DNA of 64,000 bases from CAYFHQ01 sp964342805 (lineage in GTDB: Bacteria; Bacillota; Clostridia; Peptostreptococcales; Acidaminobacteraceae): positions 1 to 64,000 of the forward strand of contig CAYFHQ010000009.1 in the NCBI GenBank assembly GCA_964342805.1, given 5' to 3'. The stretch's first letter is position 1, and each line of letters starts with the position of its first letter. This document shows, piece after piece, positions 8,881 through 14,813 of this stretch. The notes beneath the pieces were generated by a model. It did no database searches. It saw only the letters and a program-made list of their open reading frames with translations, and was not told the DNA's origin. The position numbers and the translations under genes are program-made.

Positions 8881-9120
8881 GGTTGTGATGGGTTCCTAAC
8901 CAGCAGAAGGATATGTCACCGACCGCAGTATTGCGAAGGGTGACGAAACGCCCTGTGAGCCTGGGGCTTTTTCCGTAAGCGGAGCCTGATGTCTGAACGA
9001 AGTGAGTTTCAGGCGGAGTAGGAAAAGGGCACAGGCGAGCAGATGGAGTTTCATCACACTGAGCTTAGCAAGGGAGGGGATATATCGTTCTGCCGGTATA
9101 CGAACCTACCCACACAAAAA
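8881..9120. repeat. About 240-bp imperfect palindromic (MITE-like or structured RNA) element
   Basis: The two ends are imperfect inverted copies: the left end has GGGTTCCTAACCAGCAGAAG then GATAT, and the right end, read in reverse, has AGGTTCGTATACCGGCAGAA then CGATAT. Inner parts also pair (the CTGAAC/GTTTCAG loop around 8993-9012, and CGCCCTGTG near 8949 with the reverse complement of CACAGGCG near 9031), so the whole stretch can fold as one long bulged hairpin. There is no open frame of note. The right end abuts the tyrS terminator. The remaining bases of the 598-base gap (8622-8880) are AT-rich and show nothing I can name. Confidence 0.55.
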
Positions 9121-9151
9121 GGGCTGCTGCAATTACCTGCAACAACCCTTT
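9116..9151 (-). terminator. tyrS terminator
   Basis: On the minus strand, a 14-bp stem with two G-U pairs (AAAGGGTTGTTGCA with TGCAGCAGCCCTTT) is followed by TTTTTG. It lies about 70 bases after tyrS. Confidence 0.8.
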
Positions 9152-9219
9152 CGGATTAAATTCACTATTGTGGATCGTAAATCATTGACCGACTCAAAAC
9201 CTGGCTCAGCTAGAGGTTC

Positions 9220-10452
9220 CTAACCCAACTGCACCTGGTGGTAGGTCTTCTTGCCCTTCTTGATCAGGATCTTGCCTTCTTCGAAGCGGTCTAGGCCAAT
9301 TGTGGCATTAATGTCTGTTACCTTGTCTCCTTCAACCGTTACACCACCCTGTTGTACCAGGCGTCGTGCTTCGGACTTGGACTTACAAAGGCCTGTTGCT
9401 ACCATGAGGTCCATGATTGGGAAGCCTTCTGCGAAGTCAGCTTCTGTCATGTTGGACGTGGGTACGTCGGACATATCTGCGCCACCTGCAAATAGGGCAC
9501 GGGCAGCATTGAGGGCTTTTTGTGCTTCCTCTTCGCCATGAACGATCTTCACGAACTCGAAGGCTAGGATTTCCTTGGCCTTGTTGATCTCAGCACCCTG
9601 GGCCGCAGCCAGACGTTCCACCTCGTCCATTGGAAGGAAGGTAAGGAGGCATAGGCAGTTGCGGACATCCGCATCGTCTACATTTCGTAGGTACTGGAAC
9701 ATGTCGTATGGAGACGTTCTGTTTGGATCAATCCATACAGCTCCAGCCTCTGTTTTACCCATCTTCTTGCCTTCTGACGTGGTCAGTAGCTTGAAGGTCA
9801 GGCCAAAGGCTTGGCCTTGGTCACAGCGACGAACCAGTTCAACACCGGAAAGGATGTTGGACCACTGGTCATTCCCGCCCAGCTGAAGTTGACACTTGTG
9901 TTGTCTGTATAGTTCCAGGAAGTCGTAGCCCTGCATGATCATGTAGTTGAACTCCAGGAAGGACAGACCCTTTTCCAGACGTTGCTTGACAGACTCAGCC
10001 GTTAGCATACGGTTAACAGAGAACTTGGACCCGATTTCCCGGAGGAAGTCTACGTAGTTAAGGTTGTCTAGCCAGTCTGCATTGTTGGCCAGAATGCCTT
10101 CTTTTCCGTCCAGGGTCAGGTAGTTTTGCATTTGCTTGGCCAGGGCCTTGCCATTGTTGTCAATGTCGTCTGGCGTCAGCATTTTACGCATTTCTGTCTT
10201 GCCTGTCGGGTCACCGATCTTTGCAGTACCACCGCCTACCAGGGCAATGGGTACGTGGCCGTGGCGCTGCATGTGCATCATGACCATGATCTGTACAAAG
10301 TGGCCCACGTGGAGGCTGTCTGCTGTTGGGTCAAAACCGATGTAGAAGGTCACCTTCTCTTTGCCCAGTAGGTCGCGTACCTCATCTTCATGGGTTACCT
10401 GCTCGATAAATCCCCGCTCTTTTAGAACATCAAATACATTCCGTTGTTCCAT
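9220..10452 (-). CDS. tyrS: Tyrosyl-tRNA synthetase
   Basis: The enzyme charges tRNA-Tyr with tyrosine in the cytoplasm. The class I catalytic core holds the HIGH-type motif HVGHFVQ (in ADSLHVGH), the tyrosine-pocket YDFLELY and QLGGNDQW motifs, and the KMSKS-type motif GKKMGKT. A C-terminal S4 RNA-binding domain covers about residues 345-405 (KSEARRLVQQGGVTVEG). The length (410) is normal, and AGGAGG precedes the ATG. It is controlled by the T-box leader at 10513-10770 and ended by the hairpin near 9135. Confidence 0.97.
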   Translation of the reverse strand: MEQRNVFDVLKERGFIEQVTHEDEVRDLLGKEKVTFYIGFDPTADSLHVGHFVQIMVMMHMQRHGHVPIALVGGGTAKIGDPTGKTEMRKMLTPDDIDNNGKALAKQMQNYLTLDGKEGILANNADWLDNLNYVDFLREIGSKFSVNRMLTAESVKQRLEKGLSFLEFNYMIMQGYDFLELYRQHKCQLQLGGNDQWSNILSGVELVRRCDQGQAFGLTFKLLTTSEGKKMGKTEAGAVWIDPNRTSPYDMFQYLRNVDDADVRNCLCLLTFLPMDEVERLAAAQGAEINKAKEILAFEFVKIVHGEEEAQKALNAARALFAGGADMSDVPTSNMTEADFAEGFPIMDLMVATGLCKSKSEARRLVQQGGVTVEGDKVTDINATIGLDRFEEGKILIKKGKKTYHQVQLG

Positions 10453-10512
10453 TTTTCTCCTCCTATTTCCTAAAACGTCGCCGTTGATTACCCTCTTTTG
10501 CCTGGTGGTCTA

Positions 10513-10770
10513 CCAAAAAAACAAATAGGGTGACCCTGTCCAAAAGGACGGAGTCACCCGTGGTACCACCTTTATTCACAGCTGTGTTTTAACCATTGCA
10601 CAAGCTGCCTCAATCGTTTGTAACGGAACGACCCGCTCCCCTTTCGAGGAGTTGCTCCAGAGTGTAATTCAAATCCGTCCTTCGTCAGGCCTTGCACCCA
10701 CCGGCCTGCTCTCTAGGTGCCCAAACGCATTTTACTATTCCTTCAACGCAAATTGTCATGAAGTTGTACC
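10513..10770 (-). promoter_or_regulatory. Tyrosine T-box leader (riboswitch) of tyrS
   Basis: On the minus strand, the T-box antiterminator core AAAGGTGGTACCACGGG lies at 10557-10573. It is followed by a strong terminator hairpin, GGGTGACTCCGTCC with its partner (10528-10559), and a T-rich tract (10513-10527). Upstream, the stem I region has AGAGAGCAGGCC and GAATTACACTC; the specifier codon is UAC (10664-10666), which is tyrosine and agrees with the gene. In T-box genes uncharged cognate tRNA stabilises the antiterminator, so low Tyr-tRNA charging should raise tyrS expression. Confidence 0.93.
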
Positions 10771-10771
10771 T

Positions 10772-10800
10772 AGCATAATGCAGATTCTATCCAATGTCAA
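10772..10800 (-). promoter_or_regulatory. Promoter of the tyrS T-box transcript
   Basis: On the minus strand, TTGACA (10795-10800) and TATGCT (10772-10777) are spaced by exactly 17 bases. The -35 hexamer lies inside the last codons of the upstream HD-GYP gene, so the promoter overlaps coding sequence. Confidence 0.75.
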
Positions 10801-12025
10801 TAGAACCCAACAACTCTTCCACTTGAATGTCTTTCTCCTTGACCATGTCCACAAAGCGGTCACCCACCTTGACCACCGGCCGGGTTGGGAAGTTGACGTC
10901 CACATAGACAATACGGCCGATCTCTCCCGTGTTGAGGCGGACATCCTTGCCCACAAAGAACTCAGCCAGGTTGGACAAGAAAATATAACAGATCTTGGAG
11001 TCTAAGGTATTACCAGACTGCCATGCAATGTACTCAGCCGCCTTAAAGACGGACACGCCCTTGCGATAGGGTCGGTCTGTACTCATGGCGTCGAAAATAT
11101 CGCATACCATAATGATCTTTGCAAACTCGTGGATCTGCCCCTCTCTTAGGCGGAGCGGATATCCACTACCGTCCAGACGTTCATGGTGCTGGAGGGCAGA
11201 ATATTTGATATTGGCTGTCACACCCGGGGTCTTCATGAGGACAGAATAGCCGAACTGGGCGTGGCGCTTAAGGACATCGAACTCGTCGTCGGTGATGGGC
11301 TTTTCCTTGTTTAACAGAAAGTCTGGGATCTTCATCTTTCCAATATCAAACAAGAGGGCCGCTTCCCCCAGTTCAATGAGTTTTTCTTTATCATAGCCCA
11401 ACCATTTTCCAATCATGGAGGCTAGTATGGAGACGCGAAGACTGTGTTCAAAGGTGTAGTCGTCGGTGGACTTCAACTGCTGCAAGCGCATGAGGACATC
11501 GTTGTTTCTTAGGATGTCCGGCAGGATCTTGGTCACATTGTCCTTGACTTCCTCCAGGTTCAAATCATTGTTGTCCCTGAGGTTTTCGAACATGTCCTTG
11601 GTTTCCTGGATCATTTCTTCGTGCTTAATATCAATTGGAGTATTCCCCTCGCCAGTCAAGACATGGATGACCATGTTCTGGTTGACCACGGAGGTAATAA
11701 TGGGCTCGAACTCGGTTTCATCAATTTCTTCCAAGTCCCGTTTGAAGCCCTCCACGTCGAAATCCATCCGGCCAGCTTCTTTGGCGGCCTTGTCCACTGT
11801 GTCCGCTTGTAAAGAGGCTGTCGATGGACGGACAACTTCTGCTTGTGTTTCCACTTCGTCGTCCTGTACCCGAACGGAGAGCACACCAAGACGATGAAGC
11901 AGCTGAACATGGCGTTCTGTCAGCACACTGCCTGAGCTGAGAAGCTCCAATGTCCCGTCTTCATTAAATATCGGTTCTCCTAATACCATTCCTGGTTTTA
12001 CTCTGCTGATTTCTAGATATTTCAC
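10787..12025 (-). CDS. HD-GYP domain protein, probable c-di-GMP phosphodiesterase
   Basis: The product (412 residues from GTG at 12025) has an N-terminal domain (about 1-60) typical of proteins that precede HD-GYP domains, a linker, and an HD-GYP domain (about 180-360). Visible motifs include the metal-binding His of EHSLRVS, FDIGKMKIPDFLL (ALLFDIGKM replaces the usual HDIGK, so the His of the HD pair is Phe), HHERLDGSGYPLRL and DIFDAMSTDRPY. HD-GYP enzymes hydrolyse c-di-GMP. Because the HD histidine is replaced by Phe, activity is doubtful. The GTG start is preferred because GAGGG lies 8 bases upstream; an ATG at 12067 has only a weak site. The gene is probably monocistronic. Confidence 0.85.
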   Translation of the reverse strand: MKYLEISRVKPGMVLGEPIFNEDGTLELLSSGSVLTERHVQLLHRLGVLSVRVQDDEVETQAEVVRPSTASLQADTVDKAAKEAGRMDFDVEGFKRDLEEIDETEFEPIITSVVNQNMVIHVLTGEGNTPIDIKHEEMIQETKDMFENLRDNNDLNLEEVKDNVTKILPDILRNNDVLMRLQQLKSTDDYTFEHSLRVSILASMIGKWLGYDKEKLIELGEAALLFDIGKMKIPDFLLNKEKPITDDEFDVLKRHAQFGYSVLMKTPGVTANIKYSALQHHERLDGSGYPLRLREGQIHEFAKIIMVCDIFDAMSTDRPYRKGVSVFKAAEYIAWQSGNTLDSKICYIFLSNLAEFFVGKDVRLNTGEIGRIVYVDVNFPTRPVVKVGDRFVDMVKEKDIQVEELLGSIDIG

Positions 12026-12185
12026 TGTGTTTACCCTCTTACCTCTCGTTATGACAAAGTGACTCATGGACTTGCTTCTGCATGTAGGCAGGGAACTCCT
12101 GCTTTGTTCGAATATTTTATACTGGTTTGCAATAACTTATACCCATTTTTTCCATTCATTCATGGTTAATTGCCAAAAAACAGAA

Positions 12186-12212
12186 AACTCCCTTATTTTT
12201 CATAAGGGAGTT
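12186..12212 (-). terminator. Terminator after the 12238-12588 gene
   Basis: A stem AACTCCCTTA/TAAGGGAGTT with a short A-rich loop is followed on the minus strand by TTTTCTGTTTTTT. It lies between the small gene and the HD-GYP gene. Confidence 0.82.
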
Positions 12213-12237
12213 GGGTCGTCTCATTTATCTGTCTTCC

Positions 12238-12588
12238 TTACGGAAGGAGCTTGTCAATTAAATCTTCTAGTTCAACGATCATTCCATTGGGTAGCATGTC
12301 CAGTTGGATTTCTAACCAGTAGCCATTGTCCGCTTTTTCTCGACTCAGTACTCGACCTGCAACGCTATAGATAATAGCCGAAAGGCGAATATCTACGCCG
12401 ACAAGTTCACCGATTTCCACCTTGGATTTGGTCAAGATCGACACGCGATAGTTAAAAATATCGCTGAGATCAATCTCAATGGGTGGTTCGAAATCAGAGA
12501 TGGAGTCGTTCAGATGGAACAATTGCTCAAGCTCTGAATGATCTGCTAAACGTCCATCAATCCGCTTGCTCTTGGTTGTTGCAGCCAT
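12238..12588 (-). CDS. Small protein, possibly a degenerate PilZ-type domain
   Basis: The 116-residue soluble protein has a beta-rich middle (FNYRVSILTKSKVEIGELVGVDIRLSAIIYSVAGRVLSRE then YWLEIQLDMLPNGM) whose spacing resembles a PilZ beta barrel, but the RxxxR and (D/N)xSxxG c-di-GMP motifs are missing. I do not assign a function. It has its own terminator and probably its own promoter, next to an HD-GYP gene, which is the only hint of a link to c-di-GMP. Confidence 0.55.
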   Translation of the reverse strand: MAATTKSKRIDGRLADHSELEQLFHLNDSISDFEPPIEIDLSDIFNYRVSILTKSKVEIGELVGVDIRLSAIIYSVAGRVLSREKADNGYWLEIQLDMLPNGMIVELEDLIDKLLP

Positions 12589-12670
12589 AAAATCCCCACC
12601 TTTCCGGTAGTGCCGCTCACTCCATTCGACAATATTCGATTTCTTGTATTGTATATCCTAAACTATATAT

Positions 12671-12686
12671 CAAACCAATTGGTTTG
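12671..12686. promoter_or_regulatory. Perfect 16-bp palindrome, candidate operator
   Basis: CAAACCAATTGGTTTG is a perfect palindrome in the 160-base gap upstream of the 12238-12588 gene. It overlaps a possible -35 (TTGGTT) that lies 17 bases from TATACA on the minus strand. There is no T-run, so a terminator is unlikely. A dimeric repressor site is plausible; the protein is unknown. Confidence 0.45.
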
Positions 12687-12748
12687 TTAATGATAATATC
12701 GGCATTTGTCATCAAAATTTTACTTATTTCTACCCTAATTCACTCTAT

Positions 12749-13465
12749 TTAATCGGAAAACCGAGTCTTTTCAATGGTTCCAATTTGCTTACAAGGGATC
12801 AAAACTTTTGGTAAGCCACCTGGAGAACAGACCACCACCGCCGCTGTAGAGGGCCCTGCCGAAGCCTCTAGATCCAGGCCATGGTCGAACCAGTGCATGG
12901 AGGCCTGGTCCGCCAGAACCATGTCTTCACACTCCCGCAAAACCCCACTGGACCCCACTGGCAGGACTTCTTTTACTGCCTCGGACTCCACTAGTTTTTT
13001 GACGGTATGGATATTGAGCAGGTCTCCCTGATGGTGGAGGACCGCTTGACCCACACAGGGGTGTCCCACCAACCAAACTTCATCACCTGTTTTAAATCCA
13101 CCCACCTTAATGGGTTGGCCTACACCATGGAAACTAATGCCCACCGAGGTCATGGTGGTGGGCATGTTCTTTTCTGTGCTAATGGTCAGGGGGAGAACCT
13201 GATCCATTTCTTGGTAGACACCGGCCAAGATCTTTTCACCGGTCGGTGCACTCTCTCCGCCAATGGTCACCACACCCGTAAGGGGGGTAATGCCCACGGC
13301 ATACAATTCGAGCAAGGGGGTACGGGCAGTAAAGGCCCCGACCACCATTGCTGGGGCGTAGAGCGCATCTTCTGATTTTTCTCCAATTGACGCGCAAATA
13401 TCGCACGCTGTCACCAGGTAGTCACCATTGGCCATGGGGACAGCTGTTATGTCTCTATGCTTCAT
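12749..13465 (-). CDS. AIR-synthase-related (PurM-fold) protein, candidate alpha-ribazole kinase CblS
   Basis: The 238-residue protein resembles PurM/ThiL-fold ATP-binding proteins (ITAVPMANGDYLVTACDICASIG near the N terminus, then PLTGVVTIGGESAPTGEKILAG). It overlaps by 11 bases a gene for an S-component-like membrane protein. In Listeria and Geobacillus the pair CblT (alpha-ribazole importer) and CblS (alpha-ribazole kinase) salvages the lower-ligand nucleoside of cobalamin, and that pairing is my reason for the candidate name. No cobalamin riboswitch is visible, and the assignment comes from recalled family context rather than a search. Confidence 0.55.
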   Translation of the reverse strand: MKHRDITAVPMANGDYLVTACDICASIGEKSEDALYAPAMVVGAFTARTPLLELYAVGITPLTGVVTIGGESAPTGEKILAGVYQEMDQVLPLTISTEKNMPTTMTSVGISFHGVGQPIKVGGFKTGDEVWLVGHPCVGQAVLHHQGDLLNIHTVKKLVESEAVKEVLPVGSSGVLRECEDMVLADQASMHWFDHGLDLEASAGPSTAAVVVCSPGGLPKVLIPCKQIGTIEKTRFSD

Positions 13466-13955
13466 AAATTCGTTTCACCACCGGATTGGTTCGTAGGGCC
13501 AGGTAGAGGCTGTAGCCGAGAATTGCATTGGCAAAGCTCACCGTTGTTAGAAGGGGAATGATTCCCGTTGCCACTGCCATGGGCAGAAGCTGGAGGGGTA
13601 CCAGGGCCAGCGGGGCACCTACTCCGTTAATGGCTACCCCAATAGCCAGAACCACAAAGGCATGTAACTTGTCTTTTAAGAGGCCGACCAGATAGAGGGT
13701 CAGGAACATCATAAAGGCAATGACCAAGTGGGTGGGTAGGCCCAATTGGAAACCCGCTGTGGCTGCGCTGGCCACATGGCCAAAAAAGCCTACAATGCCA
13801 CCGAAAACAGGACCAAATAAGAGGGCCCCTAAGAAGGCGGGTGTAGAGTCCATGGCGATACTACCCACGGGTCCTGGGATCTTAATAAAAGACATTAATG
13901 CTGAAAGGGCAATAAACATCGCCATGGTTACCAGTTGTTTACTCGTCCACTTCAT
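13455..13955 (-). CDS. ECF-type S-component membrane protein, candidate alpha-ribazole transporter CblT
   Basis: The 166-residue protein has five or six TM helices (MAMFIALSALMSFI, AFLGALLFGPVFGGIVGFFGH, LVIAFMMFLTLYLVGLL, FVVLAIGVAINGVGA and a last helix near 140). Size and the glycine-rich GPVFGGIVGFFGH loop fit substrate-binding S components of energy-coupling-factor transporters. The ECF ATPases and T component are not in the window. It overlaps yjbQ by 17 bases and the PurM-fold gene by 11, so all should be translated together. Alpha-ribazole is the best substrate guess from the neighbour; other vitamins or precursors remain possible. Confidence 0.7.
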   Translation of the reverse strand: MKWTSKQLVTMAMFIALSALMSFIKIPGPVGSIAMDSTPAFLGALLFGPVFGGIVGFFGHVASAATAGFQLGLPTHLVIAFMMFLTLYLVGLLKDKLHAFVVLAIGVAINGVGAPLALVPLQLLPMAVATGIIPLLTTVSFANAILGYSLYLALRTNPVVKRIYEA

Positions 13956-14370
13956 CGTACTCCTCCATGATTATGTCTGGCATAACCTTGATCCAAACCT
14001 TTCGACTTCTTGGTCCATCGAACTCCGTCAAATACACCCCTTGCCACTGGCCTAAGACCAGTTGGCCGCCTTGCACAATCATATACTCCGAGTTCCCCAA
14101 CATGGATGACTTGATGTGGGCCGCCGAGTTGCCTTCACTGTGGGCATAGCCGTTTTCAGTGGGCACAAGGGCCTCAAACTCATTCATCATGTCAAAACGC
14201 ACGTCAGGGTCAGCGTTTTCGTTAATGGTAATGGCCGCCGTGGTATGGGGGATAAAGACCATACACATGCCGCTCTCGACACCGCTTTGGCTGAGTACAA
14301 TATTAATTTGGTTGGTGATGTCTATAAACTCCACCGGTTCAAAGGTTCGAATGCTGATTTCAAATACCAT
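13939..14370 (-). CDS. YjbQ family (UPF0047) protein
   Basis: The 143-residue YjbQ-family protein shows IPHTTAAITINENADPDVRFDM, then YAHSEGNSAAHIKSSMLG and LGQWQGVYLTEFDGPRSRKVW, the family's hallmark His/Glu motifs. E. coli YjbQ has a weak thiamine-phosphate-synthase activity; the true role is unclear. A strong site GAGGAGG precedes its ATG. It overlaps the DUF503 gene by 11 bases and the S-component gene by 17. The window also encodes a ThiE, so a thiamine role here would be redundant. Confidence 0.9.
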   Translation of the reverse strand: MVFEISIRTFEPVEFIDITNQINIVLSQSGVESGMCMVFIPHTTAAITINENADPDVRFDMMNEFEALVPTENGYAHSEGNSAAHIKSSMLGNSEYMIVQGGQLVLGQWQGVYLTEFDGPRSRKVWIKVMPDIIMEEYDEVDE

Positions 14371-14665
14371 GGATGTCCTCCTCCTGCTCTATGTCAATGT
14401 TGACGTACATACATTCAAATCGAAAATCGTCAAAGAGACTTGTCTCAATGTCTTCAAAGGCTTTTACAATAGGGGCCCTGGCTCCACAAACCATGGACAC
14501 GCCCAGGTCGGCTATGTTCCAAAGGTCCCGATCGCCCACTTCTGCGATAGAGATATTATGACGCTTTCTAAGCCGGTCCGTCAAGCTCCGGACGACCTGC
14601 CGCTTGTCTTTTAATGAATAGGCCTGGTCAATCCGTAGCCTCGTTATTAATATACCCACATACAT
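14360..14665 (-). CDS. DUF503 (YlxP-like) protein
   Basis: The 101-residue protein has the family's pattern: MYVGILITRLRI, SLKDKRQVVRSLTDRLRKRHNISIAEV and the D-W-N then LGVSMVC segment. YlxP-type proteins are often encoded near translation factors (rbfA, infB) in Firmicutes, but here the gene heads a four-gene overlapping cluster with yjbQ and the candidate cobalamin-salvage pair. AGGAGG precedes the ATG. Confidence 0.9.
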   Translation of the reverse strand: MYVGILITRLRIDQAYSLKDKRQVVRSLTDRLRKRHNISIAEVGDRDLWNIADLGVSMVCGARAPIVKAFEDIETSLFDDFRFECMYVNIDIEQEEDIHGI

Positions 14666-14756
14666 CGGTCAGCCTCCTACATACCTATTCGACAATTTAG
14701 GTGGCCATCCCTGCCCCATTCCCCTTTTCCAATGTCCCCCATAAAAGTGTGGGATT

Positions 14757-14788
14757 ACATGGGGTCAAGACCTGACATGGGGTATACA
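14757..14788 (+). promoter_or_regulatory. Direct repeats at the promoter of the FecR/stalk gene
   Basis: ACATGGGGT occurs twice (14757-14765 and 14775-14783), spaced by 18 bases or roughly two helical turns. The second copy abuts TATACA (14783-14788), a plausible -10, while no good -35 is present. Tandem repeats replacing the -35 often bind an activator such as an OmpR-type regulator. Confidence 0.4.
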
Positions 14789-14813
14789 TATCCTGTGTGA
14801 AAGGAGGATTGCT

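Noticed and set aside
8881..9120. 6S RNA, SRP RNA or tmRNA as the identity of the long hairpin
   Set aside because: None of the conserved sequence signatures of those RNAs (for example the SRP GGAAGGxAGCA motif or the tmRNA tRNA-like end) is visible.
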